The notes: a model not told the origin generated them from the letters alone. Shown: positions 12,642-24,337, numbered from the stretch's first letter. The stretch is 64,000 nucleotides of DNA from Sesamum alatum (GCA_034509735.1 JACGWO010000001.1:10060854-10124853), one strand, 5' to 3'. Program-made: numbers and translations.

Positions 12642-13487
12642 TTAGTGTATAACCAATCATGATGGCACAATAGAAAATAAATCATATCATTCTCAAAATT
12701 CTGTTAAAATAGACCTTAAAGGAGTGATAAAATCAAGCATTATTTTCCAATGGGTCAGTCAGTTGCCATCAAGTGCAAAAGGGGCTTCTAAAGCTTTGTA
12801 GGGTTCAAAATGCCAGGGCACATTTTAGCTACTAAACTTCATCAGCGATTAACCAGGATTAAGAACAATTTTTTTTTTTTTTGTATGGTCTCCTGACTCT
12901 TGCAAAGAATAAGTTTCCAATAACATTTAGTATACCATCCATATGTGTGTCAGAGGTAAATGAGATTATAAATGTTATCAGAAATTACCAACATATCCTA
13001 ATATTCCCGTCTTCCTGTATTATTTGACCCACATCCATTATAACTGAGGGCCAAAGAGAATTGCTAGAGAGTTTGGTGCAACTTTCGTACGCTCCATATT
13101 CTATTTTTCAATGGAGGACATACTTTTCATGTAAAGAAACTCAACAATCTTTCAGTTTGTTAGTGTCTGGTTATAACTACTTATCAACAGAACTGACTTC
13201 ACAAATTCTACCATTTAGATAGAGAAATTTACACATCCTAGAGAGCAAATCTAAGTAGAGAACTAAATAATATATGGTCATATAAGACTTACAAGAATAG
13301 CATGGCAACGGCATTGATGAATCCAACCCCAGAAAAAAAAGAGCTGCACCAAACCACACGTACCATTTGAGATGCATAAGAAGATTGACATGACCCCACA
13401 AATCAACTTCTCTGACTTGCATTGTCTCCTTCCCTTTAACAACAAACTCTGCACATAATTTTGCCACAAATCTCAACACCTCTGAAG

Positions 13488-13496
13488 CATAAGGGA
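13488..13496. other. Junction of the tandem duplication
   Basis: To the left, the sequence matches polyprenol reductase exon 3 (paralogue about 23341-23350). To the right, it matches the AKR 5' region from about 1168. Short similar words (gcata/ggata followed by ggcttt) occur at both parental breakpoints, which points to joining at microhomology. Confidence 0.85.
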
Positions 13497-13531
13497 TAGG
13501 CTTTACTACGCAGTGGACTGTTGGTGTTATT

Positions 13532-13538
13532 TATATTG
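13532..13538 (+). promoter_or_regulatory. Altered TATA-like box of AKR copy 2
   Basis: TATATTG is at the position where copy 1 has TATATAG. It is about 90 bases before the ATG at 13626. Only about 120-130 bases upstream of the start codon are shared with copy 1; beyond that the upstream sequence is truncated polyprenol reductase pseudogene. Confidence 0.35.
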
Positions 13539-13625
13539 TAAACTAAAACCAGAAAGCCTCTCATAGGCTCATCCATTGAAGAAGTTAGAGAGAGAGAGTG
13601 AAAGAGAAGCTCATTCGTTGCGAAG

Positions 13626-16600
13626 ATGGCGATTACGCTGAACAGCGGCTTCAAAATGCCGATGATTGGGCTGGGCGTTTGGCGGATGGAAGGCAAAGAT
13701 ATAAAAAACCTTATATTCAACGCCATTAAAATTGGTTACCGTCACTTTGATTGCGCCGGTACTCTCTCTCGCTCTCTCGGCCGCTCGCCCAATGCTTATG
13801 TTACTCGAGATTCTGTTATTAATTTCTTTTATCTTCTTTTTTGTTGAATGTTGATTTAGACTTGTGCTATTGGAAAAGTTTACCTTTACTTAGAAATTTT
13901 TGTTCTCGAGCAAACCACGAATGAGTTGTTGTATTACAGATGCCTTCGAAATTACCATCTGATGTTTTTTTTTAAAAAAAAAAATGTTTCTAAGGACTTT
14001 GAGAAATCAAATGTAGCATTACTGAAATAATTAGATTTAGTTCGTTTTCTGAGTCTTTTACAACCCGATAAACTTAGTAGCTAATTCTTTGATTGTGTGA
14101 TTGGGATTAATAAAGTTGATGGGCTGGCACGGCTGCCCTTTGCAGCTAAATACAAGAATGAAGAAGAAGTTGGGGAGGCGCTTGCTCAAGTGTTTGAGGC
14201 AGGAATTGTCAAGAGGGAGGATCTCTTCATAACAACAAAGGTTAGTTATAGACTTTCTCACTGTGCAAAACTGTCATATTCCTAATTCTTGTGCTTAGTT
14301 GAAGATTGCTTATCACCTTGTAAAGGCAATAAGATTTATTCCTCTATTCGCAGCTGTGGAATTCAGACCATGGGCATGTAGTTGAGGCCTGCAAAGACAG
14401 TCTAAAGAAACTACGCCTGGATTATTTAGACTTATACCTAGTTCACTTTCCGGTTGCCACAAGACACACAGGTACTTTCCTTCATCGAAGATCTTCTACT
14501 TGACCCTCTACAGCCGAACGTTGTCATATTCTGAGTGGTATCCTCAGCTTAGCTTTAACACTCCATAAGCTGGTCTTATGGCTGAATGATAGGAAAGGTC
14601 AATCCGTGGGATAAATTACGTGCACCTGTTTTCAATTTTAGTTCCACAATATCTATTATTCACGAATTACGTCCCATAAGTAGATTTTTTTTTTCCAATT
14701 TGAGGACTCATTGGGGATTTTCGTTAATTAAGTTAACGGAAGTTGGATCTCCGTTAAGTGGACCGATTATGGAGGGAAATTGACCATCCTTCAACCACTT
14801 TTGGAGGAAAATTAACCTACTTCTTCTTGTTCTTATAAGAACTCATTTATTTCTTATTTTTTCCATATTTACCAACAAGCAAAACTTAAAATGACTGCAA
14901 TTTCTTTATATATAATATATTTCTATTTTCATTTATACAAAATTAAATTTTTAGGTCGAAAAAAAAAAAAACAGAAATACAAATACAAAAAGTAGAACAA
15001 CAATTACTAAAACATAAATTGCATTTATAGAACTTTGATGTTCAATTACTGGCACCAGAAAATCAATACATGATTTCTATTTTTTGTTCTATTTTTTGTT
15101 CTATTTTTTGTATTTGTATTTTTTTGTTTTTCGACCTAAAAATTTAATTTGTACAAATCAAAATAGAAAAATATTATATATAAAGAAATTACAACCATTT
15201 TATGTTTTGTTTGTTTGTAAATATAGAAAAAATAAGAAATAAATGAGTTCTTATAAGAACAAGAAGAAGTGAGTTAATTTCCCTCCAAAAGTAGTTGAAG
15301 GATGGTCAATTTCCCTCCAAAATCGGTCCACTTAACGGAGATCCAACTTCCGTTAACTTCATTAACGGAAATCCCCAATGAGTCCTCAAATTGAAAAAAA
15401 AAATCCACTTATGGGACGTAATTCGCGAATGGTAGACATTGTGGGACTAAAATTGAAAACATGTCCACTTATGGGACCAAAAGTGTAATTTACCCCAATC
15501 GGTGTACGGTGAGTGCCAACGTGACTATACATTGTAGATCTTAGAGGTAAAAACAAGGGACTGCATGTAGACAAATAAAATTTCATCGCTCCAATCAAAT
15601 TGAGACAAATAATTTTGATAATTATCTCTTTAGAAAATAGAAAAATTAAAAAGGTAATATCGAAATTGACCAATCATGTCTTCCCAAATATTTAATATAT
15701 TTATCTCTTTGAATTAAAATAAAGAGATAATATAAAATAAGTGTTTAAGTTCACCACAACTATACCTCTTTGACAAATATATAAAGGGGTCATTGGAATT
15801 CATTCAAAACACACACACACACACACACACATACAATCGAAGATACAAGCAAGAGAGTATTCAAGAAGTTCCCAAATTCTCTCAACCGCAAATCAAGGAA
15901 GATCCACGGCGTTCTAGGCAAGATTCAAAGCGTTCGTCGCGGAAGTCGTCCAAAATCAGCGTTTAATTCGACAAGATTTCCGCAGACCGGCGAATTAACA
16001 TTATCAAGACAGAAGTCCACCTTGGCGGAAGATCAAAGTCTCAAATTCACCAAAAAAATATCCCAAATTCAAGTCAAATATCTTCAGGTTTATAGCATCT
16101 AATCCAGGAACAAGTTAACGACCCCCCAATTAACGTTATTCAAAGTCAAGTCAAGGTCAAAGGAGATCAAACTTCTAGTTTCACCTCTGAAGTTGTCGAA
16201 GTCAAAGGCCACATGAGAAGAATCAGAGGTTTTTCAAGTAGAGATTTCGCACCCACAAATACTCAAATCAAATTCAAGAATTTATTTGTACTATTTTCTT
16301 GTTTCGATAAATTCAGGAACACGAAAATTTGTTTACAAATTCTGGCACGCCCAGTGGGACATCTCTACCTCTCATCTCTTCCCTCATCAAGGTCTGAAGT
16401 ATTTAGATGGATATTCAAGGAAACACTATGAAGACGATGAATTCCAAACTCGCCATATCGAAATCTTCAAGTTCTAGTACCAAGAGTATTGGCGCTTCTC
16501 CCATTGAGTCTGTTCAGAAAAAACTTCATTGTACTTATTCATGCAAATGAAGATGACGAAAATAAATTTCCTCTGTCCTCTCCTCGCTCCGCGTTTGGCT

Positions 16601-19600
16601 ACTCTTTCCCAACGAATGTGGCTTCAGTCATGATGATGAATGCTACAACTATAGAAGAGCAAATTGCAAGTTTAACAAGAGCCATTGAAGGACTCACAAA
16701 GCACGTCCAAGAGTAAGATGTCCAAATTGCTAGGTTGATCAACAAGCCAGATGACATTGACACAAGCTATATTAGGGTGAAACAAATTGAGGCTCACAAT
16801 GAAGAAGAGGCATCCACAAAGCAACATTATACCGAGAACGATAAGCCTGCAAAAGAGCTTCAGATCTCATCTGATGGACTGATTCCAGTGGACCGACTCA
16901 AATAATTCATTGAAGGAACCATCAGAAGCAAGATCGAGGGGACCTCAAGGTTATCCTTTACTTACACAAAGCCATACACTCAAAGAATTGATCATCTGAA
17001 GATGTCAATTGGCTATCAACCTCCCAAGTTCCAGCAATTTGATGGCAAAGGCAATCCTAGGCAATACGTGGCTCATTTCATGGAAATGTGCAACAACGCT
17101 AGAACATATGAAGATCACCTCGTCAAACAATTTGTTCGATCTTTGAAAGAAATGCATTTGATTGGTACACCGACTTGGAAGCCAACTCAGTTGATAGTTG
17201 GAGGCAATTAGAACAAGAGTTTCTCAATCGTTTTTACAGTACCAGAAGAACAGTCAGCATGATTGAGCTTACAAACTCCCACCAGTGGAAGGAAAGAGCC
17301 CGTCATTGACTATATCAACCGCTGGAAAAATTTGAGCCTTAATTGCAAAGATCGATTGTCCGAGACTTCAGCAACTGAAATGTGTATCCAAGGAATGGAT
17401 TGGGAACTTTGCTATATTCTTCAAGCAATAACACCAAAAACTTTTGAATAGCTAGCGAATCGTGCACATGGAATTGAAATGAGCTTCAATGCTTCAATTG
17501 CAAAGAAGACAAATACTCAAATGATATCAATGATGATGCTGATGATGATGCAACACCATGAAAATTTTCAATGCTCCTGGATATGAGCATAAACTATCTA
17601 AAGTCCCAAAAAAAAAAAAAATTAGTGCTCCTAGATTTGAGCATAAACTATCTAATGTTCAAAAAAAATTTTAATACTCATTGATACGAGTATAAACTAT
17701 CTACAAATTTAAGTCAAAGAGCTCCTTGATATGAGTACAAACTATTAACAAATTCAAGTTGAAAACTCCTTGATATAAGAATAAACTATCAATAAATTCA
17801 AATAAGTTCAAGTCAAGAACTCCTTGATATGAGTATAAACTATCTACAAAATTTACTTGAAGAACTCCTTGATATGAGTATAAACTATCGATAAATTCAA
17901 GTCAAAAACTTTTTGACATGAGTATAAACTATCTTCAAAGTCAAGAACTCCTTGATATGAGTATAAACTATCAACAAACTCAAGTTGAAGACTCTTTAAT
18001 ATGAGAATAAGTTATCAACAAATTCAAATAAGTTCAAGTCAATAACTCCTTAATATGAGTACAAACTATCTACAAAGTCAAGTTTGAATACTCCATATGT
18101 GAATAATTCAAGTGAACTACGTTATGACTTTATCATCCCACAGAGGTACATAAGCAGCTTGAACAATGTTTTCAAGTTCAATCACATGTTAAAAGAAGAA
18201 GAAGAACATATGGAGAATAATCAATTTCGAGACATGTTCACTCCTTCACTTTGTTGCAGTAGATGCTTGTGAACAAGTCTCGAGGGGGCATTCGTATACA
18301 AACAAAATTTCACGCTCCAATCAAGTTGAGACAAATAATTTTGATATTTATCTCTTTAGAAAATAGAAAAATTAAAGAGATAATATCGAAATTGACCAAT
18401 CATGTCTTCCCAAATATTTAATGTATTAATCTCTTTAAATTGAAATAAAGATATAATACAAAATAAGTGTTCAAGTTCACCACAACTCTACCTCTTTGAC
18501 AGCTATATAAATGGGTCTTTGGAACTCATTCAAAACACACACATACAATTGAAGATACAAGCAAGAGAGCATTCAAGAAGTCTCAAAATTCTCTCAACTG
18601 CAAATCAAGGAAGATTCACGGCGTTTTAGGCAAGATTTAAAGCGTTCGTCGCGAAAGTCATCCAAAATCAGCGTTTAATTCGACAAGATTTCCGAAGACC
18701 GGCGAATTAACGTTATCAAGACAGAAGTCCACATTGGCGGAAGATCAAACTCTCAAATCCACCAAGAAATATCCCAAATTCAAGTCAAATATCTTCAGGT
18801 TTATAGCGTTTAATCCGGGAACAAGTCAACGACCCCCCAATTAACGTTATTCAAAGTCAAGTCAACGTCAAAGGAGATCAAACGTCGAGTTTCACCTCCG
18901 AAGTTGTCGAAGTCAAAGGCCACATTCGTGAAGAGAAGAATCAGAGATTTTTCAACTAGAGATTTCGCACTTATAAATATTCAATCCAATTCAAAAATTT
19001 ATTTATACTATTTTCTTGTTTCGCTAAATTCAGGAACACAAAAATTTATTTACACTGCCAATTTCAACACGAGCGCAAAGATGGAAAATATGGTGGAAGT
19101 TGGAGAGATGTACTTGCTACTGCTACACATTGTTTAACGCATTCCGTACCGTTGTGTTTTGTGATCAATTCTTATTGGGGGATCTCAGAGTTATTTGTTT
19201 TTCTTTTCTTTTTTCCTGTCGGCAATAAGAACGATTTTGTTCTCGTGTTAATGCTCCTGATCTGTTGGTGTTGGAAAGTTTTGTTCTCTCTGATATTGAC
19301 ATTCTTGCAGGAGTTGGTACAACTGCAAGTGCTTTGGGAGAGGATGGTGTTTTGGACATAGACACCACTGTATCATTGGGGACCACATGGCACTCGATGG
19401 AAGATCTAGTTTCCATGGGCTTAGTGCGAAGCGTAGGGATCAGGTGACTCAAAGCTTCTCTTTCTTCATTCATTTACTTTCTATTTTCTTCTCCATGTAT
19501 TTTGCTTCTGAATAACTAACATATGATGAACTGCACACTTCTATTGTATTTTGAATGTGGATAATAATATAAATAAGTTCAAATCTGAAAACTATCTAGG

Positions 19601-21304
19601 AGCAAAAAAATTCCCAATAACAATGCTGTTGAAAGCACACTCCATGTTGATGATCAACAAGAAAAAAGCAAACTCAAGAACAACCTTCTTCTAGGTTATG
19701 TTATCTAGCACCCCTCACAAGCTGCAATTGGCCATTTTTAGGTACAGCAAGTTCTCAACTACTTAGATAAATTACTATCGAGTCTGTTAGGAACACAGCA
19801 CCAGGATACAAGTTTCGAATTTTCAACCTTCCAACTATTACAGAGGATAGACGGGTTCAAGAACCCTTAATACAGACCAACAACAACTCAAAGTAAACAG
19901 AAACAGGAACAGATTAAAAGTGTGTAAATAAAACCCTGAGATCAAACGTTAGGGTCACAGAGTGAATCTAAAGGCTCAGGGAGCCTGTTCCTGGCACGAT
20001 CTAAGACCCACCAAGGCCAGAGGCCGGCAACCCAGTCTCACGGTTGCAAGGCTCGAACACAACAGCCATACAAGCAAGGCCACACAGGCTTTTAGACTCA
20101 GAACCACCAAGGTTCCGCCACAAAGGCTTTAGACACAGAACCACAAAGGTTCGACCACAAAGGCTGTTAGGGTTTACCACGAAGGTTCAGATTGCAGAAG
20201 AAGAGTATAGTAGTATAGAGAAGAAGAAGGGGATTCAAACTTAGTAATTGACAAGGAGGGACCCCAAGATTTTTATAGTGAGCAGCCATTAACACAGGCG
20301 AAGGAGAACGCGGAGACGACTCAGAGAAAGAGGTGTTGGTTGGAGGGAAAAAGGCTGGAATGAGGGGGTGGCACAGATTGAAGAGAAGACCCACTTAGGG
20401 TTTCGGCTATTTAAGTAGAGGGGGGTCAGGGTTACAAACCGGGTAGGGATTAGGAATGGACCGGGTCAGCAAATGGGCCAATAACAAGTGTGGGCTTGAG
20501 AGGAGCCTGCCATCCAGATAAGACCAGGTTGGGCCGATTGGGTTTGGGCCATAATTTCACACAGTGCTTCCTTCCATGTTTAAGTGTTCTTTCCTTTTCT
20601 CAGCAATGGTTTATATAGGTGATAGCTGCTCCCTTCCTCCATCCTTCAGTCTGTTTCTCCCAGAATAAATCAAAATTATTGGAACTTGTATTTGGCTGAT
20701 TCTTCTCTTTAACAATTTAATAAATTTCTATATGCAGCAACTGTGACATATTTCTAACCAGAGATTGCTTAGCCTATGCGAGAGTGAAGCCTGCTGTAAA
20801 TCAGATCGAGACACATCCTTATTTCCAGCGAGATTCTCTTGTTAAGTTTTGTCAGAAACATGGTGTCTGTGTTACAGCCCACACTCCTCTTGGAGGTGCT
20901 GCAGCCAACACAGAATTGTTTGGTTCAGTGTCATGTTTGGACGATCCAGTTCTTAAAGTATGTTTTGTTCTTCACTTTAACCTATTTCTACTCTCATAAC
21001 TCTTTCCATTTGATAAAAGATTGAAGTTACATCTGCTGCAAAATGAACTCTAGTTCTGCTTGTTTTGCATCAGGGTCTCGCCAAGAAGTACAATAAGACT
21101 GTGGCTCAGATCGTTCTTCGCTGGGGTATCCAACGGAATACAATCATAATACCAAAGTCATCAAAAGTCGAGAGATTGGAGGAGAACTTTCTGGTATCTG
21201 ACTTCGAGCTTACTAATGAAGACATGGATCTTATCAAAACTATCGACCGCAATTATCGGACCAATCAACCTGCCAAGTTTTGGGGCATAGATGTGTATGC
21301 ATAA
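13626..21304 (+). CDS. NADPH-dependent aldo/keto reductase, mannose-6-phosphate reductase type, copy 2
   Basis: Exons 13626-13758, 14146-14240, 14354-14471, 19311-19443, 20738-20957 and 21074-21304 have exactly the lengths and phases of copy 1 and give 309 codons without a stop. The tetrad D42, Y47, K76 and H107 and the IPKSS NADPH motif are kept. Differences from copy 1 at positions that are well conserved in this family include D46K beside the catalytic tyrosine, E139G, Y162C and W220L. Intron 3 is swollen to 4.8 kb by a foldback element and a gag-only Gypsy element, and intron 4 contains a probable solo LTR; all six splice-site pairs remain intact. It may be functional, altered in activity or on the way to decay; the sequence cannot tell which. 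Confidence 0.85.
14609..15495. mobile_element. MULE-like foldback element in intron 3 of AKR copy 2
   Basis: This is an 887-bp palindromic element with inverted arms of roughly 400 bases each. The ends read GGATAAATTAC and, from the other side, GGGTAAATTAC. It is flanked by a 9-bp duplication CAATCCGTG / CAATCGGTG (14600-14608 and 15496-15504, one mismatch). AKR copy 1 has the empty site CAATCAGTG (near 2265). A 9-bp duplication and long terminal inverted repeats fit a non-autonomous Mutator-like element. It contains no transposase frame. Confidence 0.85.
15566..16337 (+). repeat. Left LTR of the gag-only element
   Basis: It begins TGTAGACAAATAAAATTTC and ends TTTGTTTACA. It contains a (CA)n microsatellite near 15808-15832, which is much shorter in the right LTR. 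It is followed within a few bases by tctggcacgcccagtggga (from 16340), a probable primer-binding region of a type often seen in plant Gypsy elements. Confidence 0.87.
16630..17460 (+). pseudogene. Degraded Gypsy-type gag
   Basis: Translated pieces contain the retrotransposon Gag pattern, including QFDGKGNPRQYVAHFME (near 17032), VKQFVRSLK, FLNRFY, and VIDYINRWKNLSLNCKDR (near 17300). Stops near 16714, 16902, 17209 and 17449 and small shifts interrupt it. No zinc knuckle or pol domain follows; the gag runs into a tandem-repeat tract instead. Confidence 0.8.
17570..18095 (+). repeat. Tandem repeat inside the gag-only element
   Basis: About eleven diverged units of roughly 40-55 bases each contain a core close to ctccttgatatgag followed by tataaactatc. 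Spacers vary (caaattcaagtcaag and similar). The tract sits between gag and the right LTR. Confidence 0.85.
18293..19054 (+). repeat. Right LTR of the gag-only element
   Basis: It starts CGTATACAAACAAAATTTC (TG to CG at the first bases compared with the left LTR) after a purine-rich tract cgagggggca (18281-18290), and ends TTTATTTACA. It has numerous single-base differences and small indels relative to the left LTR. Confidence 0.85.
19785..20563. mobile_element. Probable solo LTR in intron 4 of AKR copy 2
   Basis: About 779 bases here are absent from the matching intron of copy 1 (near 3055-3065). The insert starts TGTTAGGAACACAGC and ends TTTCACACA, the TG...CA ends expected of an LTR. It has no coding capacity or second LTR. 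It contains short internal repeats built on 'cacaaaggct' and 'agaaccac'. The flanks (agtc / gtgc) give only a weak 4-5 bp target duplication, so solo LTR is the best but not the only reading. Confidence 0.6.
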
Positions 21305-21794
21305 GTTTCCTTGTGCATCGGATCTGCAAGGGCTAATCTGTAGTTATTTTGTAGGAATAAAAGTGGGAGAGGCAGATTGTTTCTCAATCTTGCGTCAGTG
21401 GCAACTTCGTAGTTTAAATTGGATTTAATTTGATCTTTCACGTTGTGTACCAGGTGTTTGATCAGATCCTTCCGGCAGGAAAATAAACTGCTTTTATCCA
21501 TTTATTCAATCTGTACCATGGGACTATCCTTCCGTCACATTAGCTTAAATGCAGTAATAAACTTTCCAAATAGCCATTTCGTGTCTACAGCATCAATTGA
21601 CTATCAATTTTCTAGCACCATCTCTGAGTAAAATGCCCCCCCCTAATGCGCAAGCATCAGGATATCACCTTTTTCTTTTGCTGTAACTAAGGAAATGCCC
21701 ATTTGAAAAATCTTATTTAACTTGAAATGTACAAGTGCTTTACACATTTTAGGATACATGCAAACGAGCTGCCTATATAATTCTATTATCTGCA

Positions 21795-24337
21795 CTAGTA
21801 AACAAAAGGGATAATAGCATAGCGGTTTCTAGGATAGTTGTCAAATTTACGAATGTACCACCTTTGAGTTTCAGCTGCTGTAAAGACAAGATTTGCCACC
21901 TGCAAAATTAGAAAGTATTAAAGCAGTCAATCGTTTGAACATCTTTCTAGGCACGGGAGATCATACTTTCTTTGCTCAATGTTCCAGGAAATTAAGACAT
22001 ACCACAAATCCAAAGAGTAACCAAATTGTAATATCAGAAAATCCACTAGCAACCACAAGTCCGCCGTATATGACCTCCAAGAGAAGAGAAAAAGAGAAGT
22101 GAATAACTAAAACAACTTGTTAAAATCCTGGGATGCAAGATCATTCACAGGAAGACTAATGAAAGTTCCACAGATAGAAAAAAGAACCTACAATCTCTGC
22201 AAGATAATGTGGAGACGAAACATATTCGAACCAGTCACCACGAGGAATTGCATAATCATCAACTTTTTCATCATTCTCCCTTAACGAGCCCTGATTTTTC
22301 AGAAACAAGAATGTTATTCGAATAAGACAATGTCAATCAAGCCAAGTCGAGAATGATGCCACAAAATAGTCTAATGGATTTAAGTGCTCTACTAACATTG
22401 GGTAGAACAAGCCTAACCTTGAAAGTCAGCAATCACAAACATACACATCCGAAGTAGTCAAAATGGTTTTCAGAAAGCAGGATAATTTTGCTCGACTCTG
22501 TTCCCAACTTAGTGTATAACCAATTATGATGGTGCAACAGAAAATAAATCATATCATTGTTAAAATTCTGTAAAAATAGACTTCAAAGGAGTGATACAAT
22601 CAGGCATTATTTTCCAATGGGTCAGTCAGTTGTCTCGAAGTAGCAAAGGGGGCTTCTAAAGCTTCGACGGGTTCAAAATGCAGGGCACATTTTAGCTACA
22701 AAACTTCATCAGCGATTAACCAGGATAAGAACAAATAAATTGTTGTATGGTCTCCTGACTCTTGCAAAGAATAAAATTTCTGATAACATTTAGGCATGCC
22801 ATATGTGTGTCAGAGGTAAATGAGGTTATACATATTATCAGAAATTACCAACATATACTGACAATTACCTATATCCTAATATTCCCCTCTTGCCAAAGAG
22901 AATTCCTAGAGAGTTTGGCGCAGCTTTTGTAGGCTCCATATTCTATTTTTCAACTACAAAATGATAGTCAATGGAGAACATACTTTTCATGTAAAGGAAC
23001 TCAACAATCCTTCAGTTTGTTAGTGTCTGGTTATAAGTACTTATCAACAGAACTGACTTCACAGATTCTACCATTTAGATAGAGAAATTTACACATCCTA
23101 GAGAGCAAATCTAAGTAGAGAACTAAATAATATATGGTCATATAAGACTTACAAGAATAGCATGGCAACGGCATTGATGAATCCAACCCCAGAAAAAAAG
23201 AGCTGCACCAAACCACACGTACCATTTGAGATGCATAAGAAGATTGACATGACCCCACAAATCAAGTTCTGTGACTTGCATTCTCTCCTTCCCTTTAACA
23301 ACAAACTCTGCACATAATTTTGCCACAAATCTGAACACCTCTGAAGCATACGTGCAGCAAAGGGATAGTGGAGCTGCTGTATAAAAACTATTACCAGAAA
23401 GATAACAAATTAGCGGGGACAAAAGCTTTACTTCTGTTAATTTTCTGGTTAAAACTGGGAGGTAAAAGAGGACCCATTTGGTTTAATGGGATAAGCAAGG
23501 AAATATTTCAAGAAAATCACGTAACTTTACAAACACATTTTACATCCATGCTGGATTAGAAAAAGAATTGTAACTGTACATTAAACAATGCATTACTCCT
23601 GGTCAACTATATGGTCTTATGCATACTTTTGTGATATAAAACGAGGCAAAACTTACAATAGTCCCGTGAGATAGCCAAAAATATGCATTCGAGCTCCAGG
23701 ACTATACTTGAAGACATATATACTCTCAAAAAGGCGTCGCAGTGCTTGAGTTTCCATCAATAAAAGCAGAAACACAGATTTCCAGATCTTGTAATTGTTG
23801 CCTTTCAATGATGAACGAGATTTATGCAAGGAAAGCTCATGGGAAACTCCCGTCAAGTGGCTAGCTATGCTCGAATATAGAACTGGCTCAGAAACTGTCG
23901 GAGCTGTTTTGTGTGCATAAAGCGATGTGGCAACAAGCAAAAACGTAGTCCATACAACAGCCAGTATGTAAAAGTGACAAAAGAACTTCTGGGGAACACT
24001 GAATTTCTGCATTCGCAAAGAAGAAAACATTTTGACAAAATCAATCAAAAATTCGCAGTCACAGTAGCTAGCAATCCAAGTTTCAAGCATCGCTTACTTC
24101 AACATCAATTCCATCAGAAACTTATCAAAAAAAAAAAAAAAAAAAGAAAGAGGAAAATCAAAATTACTGAACAACATTACTCACTTTCGAAGAAGACTGC
24201 ATAATTTTTCCTCGCCTAGCGAACAAAATCATTAACTCGTGAAACGCATTGAGCTTGGGCGATGGAACAGACGCGATCACAATCGGCAGAATCCCTGCAA
24301 TCCACGTTGCTCTCAACAGCCAAACAACATAAACCAT
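21795..24337 (-). CDS. Polyprenol reductase (steroid 5-alpha-reductase family)
   Basis: Exons (- strand order) 24337-24185, 24006-23657, 23387-23153, 22290-22192, 22074-22003 and 21899-21795 join in frame into 337 codons plus stop, close to Arabidopsis PPRD1/2. Polyprenol reductase saturates the alpha-isoprene unit of polyprenol to make dolichol, the ER lipid carrier for N-glycosylation and GPI anchors. Family signs are the N-terminal hydrophobic segment ([12 protein letters not shown]), [40 protein letters not shown], the catalytic-type [19 protein letters not shown] block and the C-terminal [21 protein letters not shown] end, with many hydrophobic stretches expected of a membrane protein. 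The start was chosen because it begins the conserved N terminus and is followed by a good GT donor. The 5'-truncated duplicate lies at 5123-13491. Confidence 0.92.

Larger units (their letters stand above)
5123..13491 (-). pseudogene. Polyprenol reductase-like pseudogene (copy 1, 5' truncated, interrupted by two elements)
   Basis: This is the duplicate of the intact gene at 21795-24337. Recognisable exons, reading leftwards on the - strand, are exon 3 (13293 to about 13491, cut at the duplication junction), exon 4 in two pieces (10656-10740 and about 5513-5531, split by the Copia element), exon 5 (5335-5406) and exon 6 (5123-5227). Exons 1 and 2, with the start codon, are missing. Exon 3 has one extra A in an A-run near 13332-13339 compared with the intact copy, which shifts the frame. 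A 1.67-kb Harbinger-like insertion lies in the intron between exons 3 and 4. No functional product is possible. Transcription, if any, would run away from AKR copy 2. Confidence 0.9.
15566..19054 (+). mobile_element. Gag-only LTR retrotransposon (Gypsy/TR-GAG type) in intron 3 of AKR copy 2
   Basis: This is a 3,489-bp element with LTRs of about 772 bp (15566-16337) and 762 bp (18293-19054), flanked by an imperfect 5-bp duplication CTGCA / CTGCC (15561-15565 and 19055-19059). Copy 1 has the uninterrupted site near 2330. The interior holds only a degraded gag-like region and a tandem-repeat tract, with no protease, integrase or reverse transcriptase. Gag-only elements with LTRs are known from plants as TR-GAG elements; they must depend on enzymes of other Gypsy elements. 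The LTRs differ at many positions, so the insertion is not very recent. Confidence 0.87.

Noticed and set aside
17570..18095. CRISPR-like array
   Set aside because: Units are diverged, spacers are similar to each other, and the tract lies inside a plant LTR retrotransposon.
23911..24204. 97-codon + strand frame
   Set aside because: Antisense to exon 2 of the polyprenol reductase gene; its Lys-rich end is an A-run.
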